DNA of 64,000 nt from CAYMLQ01 sp964390795 (GTDB taxonomy: Bacteria; Verrucomicrobiota; Kiritimatiellia; RFP12; UBA1067), in NCBI GenBank assembly GCA_964390795.1, contig CAYMLQ010000001.1, positions 1-64,000 on the forward strand, in the 5' to 3' direction. Within the stretch, counting starts at the first letter, position 1. The number at the start of each line of letters is the position of its first letter. The notes beneath the pieces were generated by a model. The model ran no database searches, was not told the DNA's origin, and was given only the letters and a program-made list of their open reading frames with translations. Both the position numbers and the translations under genes were made by a program. Shown here piece by piece: positions 17,701-27,900 of this stretch.

Positions 17701-18319
17701 AGACGGTTGCAATCCCGAGGCCGGAATATCCGGCACCGCCGTACTTGGTGCTATTGGCACACGCAAGAATCATGTCGGCTTCGGGAGCGAGCGCCGCGGC
17801 AGCCTGCGCCAAGGCCACGTCAATGCCCAGCAAACGTTCGATTCCGCTACAGAAAAACTCCATATTCAATGCGGTATTCCGGCTGATTCCCAGAGCAGGA
17901 TCATTGTCGACCCCTGATTCGGGCGACACCACATTGACCAGGTGCACATTGAAATAGGACTTGTATGTGCTGAGGGGCGGATCCTCAAAGAACTGATTGA
18001 TCACATTCACTGCATGCTGGCGATACGTGCCGAGTTCACTTGCCGTATAGCCGTCACCCAACACAACGAGATCAATCCGGTTGGACGGCGGCCCGTTGTT
18101 GACGAGCGTTTCGACCGTCCAACCGGCAGACGCGGACTTCCTTACGGGCTGACCAAAATGGACACCCAAAATGTTCATCCGATTGGACGCGTTGATGGCA
18201 ATCTTGCCACCGCCTAAGCGTCCATTCTCAACAGCGTCATAATAGACCACTGGGTCAGCGGCAGACGCCTGTAGGCATCCCAAGAGGAGAACAACACATC
18301 CAAACGCCATCCGTTTCAT
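14756..18319 (-). CDS. Exported M64-family zinc metallopeptidase (IgA-peptidase type)
   Basis: 1187 aa. The N-terminus MKRMAFGCVVLLLGCLQASA is a signal peptide; cleavage after ASA is most likely, although LLGC could also be read as a weak lipobox. Residues about 75-330 match the M64 peptidase family: LVVLGDGYTASEL, then the zinc motif H219-E-F-G-H223-SFG with ADEY just behind, then PNVSMYSSGTMQ. Downstream are an Ig-like domain (about 417-535), a second Ig-like segment, an InlB-type repeat, a He_PIG domain and the shared C-terminal module (about 770-1187, ending SYDFLLL). M64 enzymes are secreted metalloproteases, and the founding member cleaves IgA; here only extracellular proteolysis can be inferred. 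The ATG at 18319 follows GAGGG. The second C10 peptidase gene lies downstream beyond a terminator, so the two are separate transcripts. Confidence 0.88.
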   Translation of the reverse strand: MKRMAFGCVVLLLGCLQASAADPVVYYDAVENGRLGGGKIAINASNRMNILGVHFGQPVRKSASAGWTVETLVNNGPPSNRIDLVVLGDGYTASELGTYRQHAVNVINQFFEDPPLSTYKSYFNVHLVNVVSPESGVDNDPALGISRNTALNMEFFCSGIERLLGIDVALAQAAAALAPEADMILACANSTKYGGAGYSGLGIATVSGNNFSAVDLALHEFGHSFGLLADEYDYADSERYTESEPSEPNVSMYSSGTMQSYHAKWWYWLGSNGISTFEGAYYCQYGIYRPSQNSKMRALDGAWDSVNTEILIKRIYDFCRPVDSSTPPGTYDRGKRLELSFVLPLAKYAVTWTVNGQTVAQNVSSLETASLSLSLRANTVSAVVTDHSTLVRNADWRTNVLSQTVSWTIQYDGSNVVPVVTKRSPASEPAAVSEGATVSFSITADDRADPKVADRGMSNITWFVDGVLKQETKTGAPNAITSAFAYKTDANTVQGAASRDVAVRAVALDKQGGATEAVWTLRVNNLIAAQTIAFKALPLTTLGGTNYNPGATASSGLPVTYESSNLSVAQIVNGLIRIVGAGTSVITASQPGNTDYKAAVPVRQTLTVKARLSAVVSGGGTVTGAGLYAPGAKVALSAKPAAGNTFLRWEDGSQTASRSLVIPNANVTVQAWFGLTAGIQPPVIANPGAQQATVGVLFSLPLGIQSASLPAVTVTGLPAGLRYDAASRSVTGVPSAAVTNKAVTVTAKNANSAPASLTFAVTVSPLPAWAVGTFGGTCALPGLGAPGTAELTVTPQGKISGKLSAAGTNYAFSAASYTNGPGFAFAAKAAAGRAAMPLSFTVAQAAGSVALGLGMAAARLPGDPGGAPVAVLYRNVWKDPDMAALATTYTGYYTASLPGGAEYGSGYLALTVDKAGGVKTAGKLADGTAVSLSGALIIDEGRRVYAVLHTAPVAYKGGCLFGVVQFYKFSASSPVYLRPLYGSSLQWESRSPLATGNYAAGGFSRSLGLSGGWYDTVGNLYRYYAGRELAAGTDSGAPVPELTVGTNRYDSAWWRPDGLALTVATNKLGVMTGLTVPKAGVPVRVADGYDYESVTNAAGLTVSLTRATGVFKGAFKAWFDYGSTHTSKSVAYEGILTPVRGDASDGVAGRGFFLWADAATYLNPQNKPVPYSFNGSYDFLLLTDPVQ

Positions 18320-18419
18320 TGCAATCCCTCGCTCTTATCATTGCACAGGCAACGTGCTAAGGAACACATCCTTTTGACCTGAGTCTGCGTTCCATCTGCT
18401 CGACGACATGTGATGACTC

Positions 18420-21400
18420 CTATAGCCCGAGAAGCAGGAAGTCGTACGACCAGTTGAAGGTGTACGGGACGGGCTTGTTCTGGGCGTTGAGGTAGGATGC
18501 CTTATCCGCCCACAGGAAGAAGCCGCGGCCCGCGACGCCATCGAACGTGGCCCCTGTTTCGGGCGTCAGGACGCCCTCATACGCGACGCTCTTATACGTG
18601 TGGGTCGTGCCGTAGTCGAACCAGGCCTTAAACTGACCCTTGAAAATGCCGGTGTTGCGGGTCAGCGAGAGCGTCAGACCGACATCGTTCTCCGTTTCGC
18701 CGTAGTTGTATGCGCCCTCCACCTTCACGGGCGTCCCCGCTCGGGGTGCCGCAAGTCCAGTCATCACGCCAAACCGGTCGGTGACGACGTGGGTCTCCAC
18801 ACCGGTTGGCTCCCAGTACACCGACTCATAGCGGTTCGTGCCCACGAACACCAGCGGTGCCGGATCGGCAGCATCTTCGGAGATGCCGACCTGCAAGGTC
18901 ATGCCGTCATAGTACCGGTAGAGGTTGCCGAGCAGGTCGTACCAGCCGCCGGTCAGATCGAGTTCACGGCTGAAGCCTTCGCCGTACCGTGCCGTGGCCA
19001 GCGGGTTAAAGCTCCCCCACTGCAGGACGCTTCTGCTCTCCAGCAACCGCAGAGTGGTGCAGGCGTCCGCTTGCTCCGGCTCCGGCAGACACCACTCCAC
19101 GAAACCGAACAGGCTGCCTCCCTTGTACTCCGCAGGCACAACATTCACGACCATAAATACCGCGCCGTTTTCGTCGATGATCAGCGGCGCACTCGCGGAA
19201 ACCGCCGTGCCGTCCGCCAGCTTGCCCGCCGTCTTGACGCCGCCGGCTTTGTCAACCGTGAACGTGAGATATCCGCTGCCCGCCACGTCGTCCGAGGCGT
19301 CTGCCGATGGCAGATTCGGCAACGCGGCCGTATAATAACCCGTGTAGTTGGTGGCGACGGCCCGCATGTCCGCATCCATCCAAACATTACGATACAGCAC
19401 AACATTCTGGCACCCGGCCTCGCCGATCATGACGTCGCCCTCCGCAACGGACAGCACCTGCGGCGTGCCGGCAGCCAGGCGGCTGATTCGACAGTTCAGC
19501 ACGAGCACGCTCTTGCCGGCCTTCACCTCGGCTCGGATGCAGAACGCCTCCGGATAGGTGTTCGTCCTGAAGTATGAGGCCGCGCCGAAGGTATGGTTCG
19601 TACCCCACACCATAATCTTGCCCGAAATCTTACCGAGCGCGGTGACACTTGCCGAGATCTGCCCGGCACCCAATATGCTGTCCATGTGCCAGCCGTTAAA
19701 CGTGCCCTGCGCCCAAGCGGGGAGGCTATCGACGGACATCCCGAAGGTGATGACGCTCGTCTGCCCGCTCGCGTTCCGCACAGTGACCGTCACCGGTTTG
19801 GAGCCGTACGCCGTTGGGACACCCGTCAGCGACCGGGTTGCCGCATCGTACTTCAGGCCCAACGGCAAACCGCTGAACGTAACGGTCGGCAGCGTATCGG
19901 ACTGAATATCGAAAGGCAGACTGTAGAACACGCCGACCGTGGCGCTTTGCTCGGACACCGTTCCAATAGTCGGACGCGAGACGTTCTGCGTCAGCATAAA
20001 TTCCGCCGTCACAGCCATGTCCGCCGTCGGCATCACGAGCGCGCGCGTCGGGCTCTGAGAGCCATCCTCCCAGCGGCGGAAGGTATATCCGCTCTGCGGC
20101 CGGGCCGTGAGCGTGACCCGCGTGCCCGGCACATACGCTCCAGCTCCGGACACGCTGCCGCCGCCGCCCTGAACGTTTGTCGTCAGCCTCGCCTTCACCG
20201 TCAGCGTCTGGGTCGCCGTCGCGGGCAGGAAATCCACGCTGCCCTGCTGCAGCGCCGTGATCACCGCGCTGCCCGCCCCGACGATGCGCACGCGGTTGTT
20301 CGCGATCTCCGCCACCGCGCCGTTGCCGCTGGAGTAGACAACGGGCAGGAGCGAAGATGCGGTCACTCCGGGATCGAAATCGGCCTCCCCCGTCACCTTG
20401 ACAGGCAACGTCTTGAACGTCAATTTCTGCGCCACCGGCGCATTCGTGACACAGACGCTCCAGGCGCGCTCAGACGAAGCGCCCTGGCGGTCTTGCGCGA
20501 TCGCTTTGACCGTCACCACGCGCGACACCGTTCCGCTCACCGTTTCGGCTCCCGGCTTATAGGCGAAGACACTGGCGATCGCAGCTGGTGCGCCGCTCTT
20601 CGTGACCTGTTTCAGCGTCCCGTCCACAAACCAACTGACGGCCAGCATGCCGCGAGCCGCATCTGAGTCCGCCGCATCGCTCGCGGTCAAACTCAACGCC
20701 AAGGTTCCGCCTTCGACCGCCCCGACCGCTTCGACCGCTGGCGCGCTCGAACTGATGACCGGCGCTTGCGCACTGAGCGGCGCGAAAAGGCGCAGCCCGG
20801 TGACAGCCATCCCTTTGAAGTTAACACTGCCCCCCCCCCGATTTGCAGACCGGCAGACCCAAGCCACATCAAAGCAACCGCCCCCCCTGCGGATGCGCAA
20901 ATCCCCAGTTGCCGCCCCCGCTGGATCGCTCACCGTACTTTCATACGTCCCTTGCCAATCCAAGCACCACTCCCAAACATTGCCGTGCAGATCGTAGAGC
21001 CCCCATGCGTTGGGCAGGTGGGAGCCAACCTTGGCCGTTCCCGCATTGGTGCTGACCGTCCGAGCGGTCGAGGCAAAAACCGTTGAGTTGGTATAACGCC
21101 CCACCGCAGCCATATTCGGGCACGTGTCGGCACCGGTCAGCGACGTCCCGCTGTTCAGCGCGAGCGTCGTACCCGCACGGCAGGTATACTCCCACTGCGC
21201 TTCCGTCGGCAGATCCAAGGACAAGAGTCCGGTTTTCGTTCTCAGCTTGCCGATGAAGGACGCGGTGTCCACCGTGCTGCTGACCGGCCATCTGGCACCG
21301 GCGGTCGCGCCGCGGATATCCACGTAACTGACGCTCTCCACCGGCCGTGTCGCGTAAACCGTAGCGTTATTGAAGTAGCTGGGTTTATTTCCCATCACCA

Positions 21401-24400
21401 GTTCCCACTGGCGCTGGGTCACCTCAAACACGCCGGCATAGCACGCCTTGGTGAGCGTTACGCCGTGCTGCGTCTCATCGTCTTTCGGGTCGCGCCCCAG
21501 CTCGGTCGCCGGACTGCCCATCGTAAAACTGCCGGCGGGGATGCGCCGCAAAACCAGTTTGGTCGTCTTGTAAGCATCGGCCCAACCACCGGCGGGCACC
21601 TCGCTCAAATAGGAAATCGGATAGCTGGAAGCACCTGAACCGCCCGACAGGTCGATCACCAGAAACCGCTGGCCAGCCGAGCCGTAAACGGCCAAGGTGA
21701 AGGCCCGCGTCGCCGACCGCGCGTTGCGGTCCGTCACGCCCACGGTGAACGAACTCGAACCGACGGCGGTCGGCGCCCCCCGAAGCTCGCCGGACGTCGT
21801 CAGCGTCAGTCCCGCAGGCAGGCTGCCGGAAACGAGCGACCAGGTGTACGGAGCCATGCCTCCGGCAACCTCGAACGAGACGCTGTATGCAGACTCCACC
21901 ACCCCTTCAGGCAACGCGTTTACCGTGACGATCACCGGATCCAGCGCACTGCTTGTCAGCGTTTGGAAAACCCGGAATCCGATGCCGTAGTCTTGCATGC
22001 CAGAGCCATTAAAATTACGATTGGCCGAACGGCACCACGTGGCGTCAAACCACCAGAAGCCTCCTCGAAAGATACGAACCGGGTTAACACCTGCCCCGAC
22101 CGGATCGGACACCGACCCCGCAAAGGGACCATAGCCGTCCAGAGACCACTCGGCCACGTTTCCATGCACATCATACAACCCCCACGCATTAGACAGGTAA
22201 CTGCCGACCTTTGCCGTCCCTTGGTTCGTATCGGCATCCGGGGGGATCCCATCTACACTGCCATCCGGCAGGATCGCGCCGCTGTTATATCCGTACCGGG
22301 CCACCACGTCCAAGTTGTCACACCTGTCCGCCGCCGTCAGATTCTTGCCGCTGTTGAGTGCCGTCGCCGTCCCCGCCCGGCAGGCGTATTCCCATTGAGC
22401 CTCGGTTGGCAGGTCGAACGACGACAGCCCCGTCTTGGCGCGCAGTCGCCCCATGAAGGAGGCCACGTCTACGGCACTGCTCCCGGGCCAGCCCGCGCCC
22501 GCAACACTCCCCCGCACATCGTCGTAACTGACGCTCTCCACCGGCCGCGTAGCATACCAGGATGAATTGTCAAAAAAGCTCGGTCGGGTTCCCATCACCA
22601 GTTCCCACTGCCGCTGGGTGACCTCGAACACGCCCGCGTAGAAATCCTTCGTGATCGTCACTTCATGCTGGACCTCATCGTCGAAACGTCCTACCTCATC
22701 GTCGGGGCTGCCCATGGTGAACACTCCGGCAGGTATCTTGCGCAGAACCAGCCTAGTCGTCTTGTATTCGTCGCTCCAGCCGCCTGCAGGTATCGCGCTC
22801 AAATAGGAGAACGGATAACTCGCGGACCCCGGACCGCCGGACAGGTCTACGACCAGATAGAGCGCCGCCTCGTTGCGCTCCCACTTCGCCACCAGGGTAT
22901 GATTCGTCGCCACCGGCACCCGCGTGTTCGCCGCTTCAAGACCCGCCACGCCGTTCAGCGTGAGCCACCACCCCATGAACGAGTAGCCCGCCCGCGAGGG
23001 CACGGGCAGCGACCCATAGGCCTGGCCGTACGCCGCAGATTTCAACTCCCGTGTCACCGTGCCCCCCGCCGGATCGAAAAGGACGTTGCAGGTCAATGGC
23101 GTCCAAGCCGCGTAGAGCGTATCGGCCGAGCCCACGACCGTCGTCTCCGTCACCCGCGTCCCGGTCGCGTCAGGGCCTCCGGTCCACCAGCCTTCAAACG
23201 TATACCCGGCCCGGACAGGTACCGGCAGCGCTCCGTAGGCTGCGCCGGGCGTGACCGGCTTGACGGACGGCGAAACCGTGCCGCCACAGGCGTCGAACAT
23301 GACTGCGAATCCTGTCGGCGTCCAGGAAACCTGATCCAGCCAACCGCAGTCTTCCCCATCGGCCTGACGGCCATTCTTCGAGTAGACCCACCTCAGAGTA
23401 TGCCGTCCGGCAGTCAATACAACGCTCTGCTGCACCCACCCGTCCTCTGTGCCGGAAGAAAAAGACTGCTCAACCCCATCGGCCGAGAAGCTCAGCTTAT
23501 CAAAATCATACTCCGAGGAAACTCGCCACCAGAAGCTGATTGTGCCAGAACCGGTCACGGTCGTCTCCAGCCAGCTTGACTGCCCATTTTGGAGCGGCCC
23601 GCTGCACGCGGCGTCGTTCCCATCATACGACTCTCGCCACTGGCCATACCACGCGGCGTCGCCGCCCGTCGTCCAAACGAGGTCACCCGCGTCCAGTTCC
23701 GGCCCAGGGACGCCGCAGACTCGGTGCCGCAGCGCATACATGCTGCGCGAGTTCTCGGCCTCGATAACCCGATTGGTGACGGGATCGGCGATTGTCGCGC
23801 ACACATAGAGGGTTCCGGAAACCGGCGAAACGAAGGTATCGGACGCCTCCTCCGCCGAGAATGAAAGCGCTTTCCACGCCTGCTTCGCCATGGCCGTCGC
23901 CTGATTGGTGTAGAGCAGATACGTAGGCAAGACCACGTCCTCATCGAATTCGTTGCCGAAGCTGAACCGGCCCAGTTCATACCGTTGGCCTGCGACGAAA
24001 TTCGTAAAAGCGAACCAGTCGTGCAGATCGGTCCGGGTCAACGTGCGACCGCCTTCCGGAATCATCGACCCGTCTTGGGCGAAACTGACGGTCCACGCAT
24101 TCGTGGTTACGTTGTCATACGGATCATTCCAGTCATCGCTGCAGGACATGACCATCGACGCGAAACTTGCTGGATTCAACGGTGTGAGTTTTTGGCCGTT
24201 ATAGCTCCGATTCCGAACGGCGTGAAACTGTCCTATCGCCGTCACGCCATCACTCGGTGAAACGACGATGATCGTCGGAAAATTAATGGCGGTCGGATAG
24301 CGCCGATGGACCTCTTGCACCAGCGGATCGTTTGAGCCGGCATCGTAGTCGGCATACACTAACGCAACCCGGTTGGACGTCGCCCACGCTGTAAACCCCG

Positions 24401-24629
24401 GCTTGTCGTAAACCGAAGCCTGAAGTTCAAAACAGTAACTGCATCCCAGCGTACGCCCGAAGTTAATCAGGAAAATCTGGCTCTCGCTCCGGGCATACCC
24501 CCGGGCACCCTCAATGTCTGAAGTCCACACGCCGGGCTCGGAGAACACGGGTGAAATCGTGGCCACGGCCTCCGCCTGGCCGGCCCACAACAATCCTGCC
24601 AAGAACAAAATGGATCCAAACCTTTTCAT
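18420..24629 (-). CDS. Giant exported protein: thioredoxin-like, InlB and two FGE-type domains
   Basis: 2069 aa from the ATG at 24629 (site AAAGGGTG); an in-frame GTG at 24644 is less likely. Order: signal peptide (to about 21, GQAEA); thioredoxin-like domain about 22-165 with the redox pair C63-S-Y-C66; a PPC-like segment 168-305; one beta-sandwich module (307-440) of the type found in the 2613-aa protein; two Listeria-Bacteroides (InlB_B) repeats (440-588); an FGE/SUMF1-type domain (588-890; FTMGSP, PVESVSY, LPTEAQWEYACR, GNVAEW, FRGG); a He_PIG domain; a second FGE-type domain (about 988-1288; GNVWEW); Ig, InlB and He_PIG domains; and the shared C-terminal module (1640-2069, SYDFLLL). The first FGE domain lacks one of the two catalytic cysteines of true formylglycine-generating enzymes, so a binding role is more likely than catalysis. 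Role otherwise unknown. Confidence 0.87.
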   Translation of the reverse strand: MKRFGSILFLAGLLWAGQAEAVATISPVFSEPGVWTSDIEGARGYARSESQIFLINFGRTLGCSYCFELQASVYDKPGFTAWATSNRVALVYADYDAGSNDPLVQEVHRRYPTAINFPTIIVVSPSDGVTAIGQFHAVRNRSYNGQKLTPLNPASFASMVMSCSDDWNDPYDNVTTNAWTVSFAQDGSMIPEGGRTLTRTDLHDWFAFTNFVAGQRYELGRFSFGNEFDEDVVLPTYLLYTNQATAMAKQAWKALSFSAEEASDTFVSPVSGTLYVCATIADPVTNRVIEAENSRSMYALRHRVCGVPGPELDAGDLVWTTGGDAAWYGQWRESYDGNDAACSGPLQNGQSSWLETTVTGSGTISFWWRVSSEYDFDKLSFSADGVEQSFSSGTEDGWVQQSVVLTAGRHTLRWVYSKNGRQADGEDCGWLDQVSWTPTGFAVMFDACGGTVSPSVKPVTPGAAYGALPVPVRAGYTFEGWWTGGPDATGTRVTETTVVGSADTLYAAWTPLTCNVLFDPAGGTVTRELKSAAYGQAYGSLPVPSRAGYSFMGWWLTLNGVAGLEAANTRVPVATNHTLVAKWERNEAALYLVVDLSGGPGSASYPFSYLSAIPAGGWSDEYKTTRLVLRKIPAGVFTMGSPDDEVGRFDDEVQHEVTITKDFYAGVFEVTQRQWELVMGTRPSFFDNSSWYATRPVESVSYDDVRGSVAGAGWPGSSAVDVASFMGRLRAKTGLSSFDLPTEAQWEYACRAGTATALNSGKNLTAADRCDNLDVVARYGYNSGAILPDGSVDGIPPDADTNQGTAKVGSYLSNAWGLYDVHGNVAEWSLDGYGPFAGSVSDPVGAGVNPVRIFRGGFWWFDATWCRSANRNFNGSGMQDYGIGFRVFQTLTSSALDPVIVTVNALPEGVVESAYSVSFEVAGGMAPYTWSLVSGSLPAGLTLTTSGELRGAPTAVGSSSFTVGVTDRNARSATRAFTLAVYGSAGQRFLVIDLSGGSGASSYPISYLSEVPAGGWADAYKTTKLVLRRIPAGSFTMGSPATELGRDPKDDETQHGVTLTKACYAGVFEVTQRQWELVMGNKPSYFNNATVYATRPVESVSYVDIRGATAGARWPVSSTVDTASFIGKLRTKTGLLSLDLPTEAQWEYTCRAGTTLALNSGTSLTGADTCPNMAAVGRYTNSTVFASTARTVSTNAGTAKVGSHLPNAWGLYDLHGNVWEWCLDWQGTYESTVSDPAGAATGDLRIRRGGGCFDVAWVCRSANRGGGSVNFKGMAVTGLRLFAPLSAQAPVISSSAPAVEAVGAVEGGTLALSLTASDAADSDAARGMLAVSWFVDGTLKQVTKSGAPAAIASVFAYKPGAETVSGTVSRVVTVKAIAQDRQGASSERAWSVCVTNAPVAQKLTFKTLPVKVTGEADFDPGVTASSLLPVVYSSGNGAVAEIANNRVRIVGAGSAVITALQQGSVDFLPATATQTLTVKARLTTNVQGGGGSVSGAGAYVPGTRVTLTARPQSGYTFRRWEDGSQSPTRALVMPTADMAVTAEFMLTQNVSRPTIGTVSEQSATVGVFYSLPFDIQSDTLPTVTFSGLPLGLKYDAATRSLTGVPTAYGSKPVTVTVRNASGQTSVITFGMSVDSLPAWAQGTFNGWHMDSILGAGQISASVTALGKISGKIMVWGTNHTFGAASYFRTNTYPEAFCIRAEVKAGKSVLVLNCRISRLAAGTPQVLSVAEGDVMIGEAGCQNVVLYRNVWMDADMRAVATNYTGYYTAALPNLPSADASDDVAGSGYLTFTVDKAGGVKTAGKLADGTAVSASAPLIIDENGAVFMVVNVVPAEYKGGSLFGFVEWCLPEPEQADACTTLRLLESRSVLQWGSFNPLATARYGEGFSRELDLTGGWYDLLGNLYRYYDGMTLQVGISEDAADPAPLVFVGTNRYESVYWEPTGVETHVVTDRFGVMTGLAAPRAGTPVKVEGAYNYGETENDVGLTLSLTRNTGIFKGQFKAWFDYGTTHTYKSVAYEGVLTPETGATFDGVAGRGFFLWADKASYLNAQNKPVPYTFNWSYDFLLLGL

Positions 24630-24682
24630 ACTACACCCTTTCACTATGCTTACAGCACAATCTTCGCCGAAACATAAATGTT

Positions 24683-24711
24683 ATTAAACAACGATTACAT
24701 TGCTGAGTCAA
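24683..24711 (-). promoter_or_regulatory. Candidate promoter for the FGE-domain protein gene
   Basis: On the minus strand TTGACT and TTTAAT are 17 bp apart, about 55-80 bases upstream of the ATG at 24629, in a locally AT-rich stretch. Confidence 0.45.
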
Positions 24712-24790
24712 GCACGAAAATGCACAAAAATGCTAATCGGTTCTGACAGGGGGGACGCGATTGAAGTGCGTATCGTGTGCGAAGCGACTT

Positions 24791-24916
24791 GGAGAACGGG
24801 CGTCCCCGCCCGTTGCGCGAAAGTCTCTGCAAGGCAGACACGCAGCCAAACGTGGAACGACAGGCTGCGGACCGATAGGCTACCGCCGTTCCAACGGGCG
24901 GGGACGCCCGTTCTCC
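24791..24916. repeat. Intergenic inverted repeat, 24-bp perfect arms
   Basis: In the spacer between two giant genes (24630-24954), a 24-bp arm at 24791-24814 is the exact reverse complement of 24893-24916. Each arm is itself palindromic around a GC core (AACGGGCG.../...CGCCCGTT). The 78-bp centre has no gene. It could act as a terminator for the upstream minus-strand gene or be a REP-like element. The rest of the spacer holds only the promoter for the next gene. Confidence 0.8.
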
Positions 24917-24954
24917 ATAGCGTGCGACATTATTTCATCAGAAACGCACGAGCC

Positions 24955-27900
24955 TCAGTCGGCACCCAAGAAGGGGCCGAACAGGAATTCGTAAGACCAG
25001 TTGAAGGCATAGCTCGTCGTTTGGCCGGCCGCGTTCCGGTACCAAGTCTTATCCGGGACGAGATAAAAACCCATCCACTCGGGATAGCCCTGACTCGCAT
25101 CGCGCACCGGCAGGAAGACGCCTCTGATCCCCACCGTAATGGTCTTCTGCTTATCGCCGCCTGCCGTTTCATAGTAGAAGAGGCAAGACCCCGTGAAGAT
25201 GCCCGTCGCCTTGTTGGGCTTGACGGACATCGACCACGGATTTACGGACGCCGCAACATCGACTCGCGTGCCGGCCTTGACGAGCGTGACGGCCGGAAAA
25301 GCGACCGCTGCGATCCCCGATGCGAAGGCGGGCAGGCGTCCAGGTTCTGGCGCCGACGCCAGCGCGTAGCCGGACGTCCCTTGCTTGCCGTCGAAATCGG
25401 CAGGCGCGGTGAAGACAGACGCGATCCCCAGTTCGCTCGCGCCGTAGCGGTCCGTCAGGCTCACCCTGCTGCTGTCGTAGTAACCGCCGGTCACCTCCAC
25501 TCGGGTCGTGAAGCCGGCGATTCCGTCCGGCAGCCACCCGGTCGTCGGATCGTACCCAAACACGGCCTTCGGATCTGGATTGATCCAGCGTAGCCCGTTG
25601 AGATCGCCGCAAAGCCCGCTGGTCCCGCTGGCGGCCCCGTCTTCCGCCGGCTTCAGGTAGACAAGTCCGTACAGCCCTCCGCCCGCGCCATAACCTGAAG
25701 GCTTGCCGCACAGATAGAACGTCGCCCGATCATCCATACTGCAACAATCAGGCCCGTATAGCAGCACCGTCGAACCGCTCACCGCCTTGCCGTCCGCCAC
25801 AACACCCGCGTAGGTGACCGTGCCGTTCGCCTTGACGGTGAAGGACAAATAGCCCGATCCGCCGGGGGCGTTCGCCGAACTCGCCTCGATAACGGGCAGC
25901 GCGACCGCATAGGTGCCAGCGTACGTCCGCATCCGGGCGATACCGGCAGGCTCGCTCCACACGTTGCGCCACAGATCATAAACACCGTCCGGCCGCCCTT
26001 CCAGCCTCAATTCCACACCTGTCCCGCTCTCTTGGATCGCCAGTGCGAGCGCCAGCACGTTTGTCCCCGCCCGCGCAAACAACTGGGCACGGAGAATACC
26101 CTCGGCCCGGCTATTGAATGCCCCGGCCGAGAACGAGTAAGTGATGCCGCGATAGGCGAGACGTCCTGAGAAGGCGCCATCCGCCGCCACCGCCAGCGCG
26201 CAGTTCCCGCTTCCGGAGCCCTCCGCCGACAGCACATAGCCGTCGTAATGACCTGTGACGGCCCCCAACGGAAGCACACGCCACGTAACGGTCACCGCCG
26301 TCCCCGCCACCGTCTCCGTACGCGAACCGCTCTTTCGCGAGACCACCGTATGCAGGTCAGCCCGACCCTGCCCCACGCGTTTCGGCACGCCCGTCAGCCA
26401 GACGGCGCCGTCTCGTACGACCGCCGAGACACCGGCGGGCAACGCCCCGTTCTTGACTGTCACGCGCAGCGTGCCCTCGCCCGCGTTCGCGACGGCGAAC
26501 GGCCCTGCCTCCCCATACACGCCGACCATCTGCTCCGGGATGACGACGCCTCCGGCTACCGCAGGATCATATCCGCCTTCGGTCGCGACGAACTCCGGCG
26601 AACCCTCGGGCAGGCACGTCACGGCCCAACGCGGACCGGCAGCGACCGCCCGGCGTCCGAGGCCATCCGTGGCGACGGTGTCGACGCGCCAGTACAAAGG
26701 CTTCGCTCCTGCCTGAGCCAGCACGGCGTCCAGTCGCGCGCGCTCAGCGTCGTCGCCGGGATGGGGATAGACCGACTCGGGCTGCTCCGACATTTTTGCG
26801 AGTCTGCCGCTGGACACCCCCGCATACACCTCATAGCGGACCGTCACGCCCGCTGGGAATACAGCCTCCGCTACGACGTCCCGCCAAGACAGCGACAGCC
26901 CCCTGTTGATCACGGCGGCCTGGTCCGCCGGCTGCGGCTCCGCCGGCTGCGGCAGAGGATACCACGCCACATTTCGGACGCCGCCCCAAACATGGGTCAA
27001 CCCGCTCCCGCGACGCACCGTCCAGGCGGCGGACTGTTTGCCTGCCGGCACGCTGAATACCGCTCCCACCCGTAAACCCGCATTCGTGCCAGCGTCAACG
27101 ACCGTCCCGCCCAGCACGAACTGCATCAGCGAATCATCACCCTCCGATCGCCGGTCGAACCCGAGAACACCCGGCCCGGTCAGAGTCGCGGACACCGTTG
27201 TCGTTGCCCTCGCCGCGACTGAGCCGCTCCGCAGCCAAGCCCCAGCGCGGTCATCATCAGAAAAATACCCGTAGAACCAGACGCCGCCAACCGCCCGCAG
27301 GCCCGGCAGAAGGTTCGCGGCCTCCGCCGCATACTCGGCCAACGGTTGCACGACGAGGTCATCACGGCGAGTCAGGGCAACCGTACCGACCGTTGCTGAC
27401 AAAAGCGAGGCACCGCCCAAGGGAGTCAGTTTCAACGAGCACGCCCGGTCGGCTTGCCAGCCGGGCTCGTTGGTAAACGCAAAGGCGAAGGCCTTTGCGT
27501 CACTCTCGCCGTTCGCCCAAACCAGGGTCGCCACAGGCTTACGCGTGTTTCCAGAAACCTGCTCGACACGGCCGCTCACCGCACCGTTCGAACCCGCCAA
27601 CCGCTGGACGCTGAACAGCGCGTTCGAGCCCTCCGGCAGCGTGACGGCCGCAGCAGGCTCAAAACCCAGCCGGCCGGGCACGCGCATCGTCTGTTCCTGT
27701 AAAACCACGTCACAGACCGCCAGTTGCTCTCCGACAAAGCAGTTCTTGACCGCGTAGAGCGCCACGCGGAACGTCTCGTCACCCTCCCAGACCCCATCCG
27801 GCAGCAACGGCACCGTGATCATTTTGGCGCGCTTCGGCCCGACGGACCACACAAGTTCGCCTTGCGCGTCAACGTAATCTAACCCCGGCAGGGCCGTACC

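Noticed and set aside
24645..24954. Remnant insertion sequence at the 24-bp inverted repeat
   Set aside because: No transposase fragment and only 78 bp between the arms; listed as a repeat instead.
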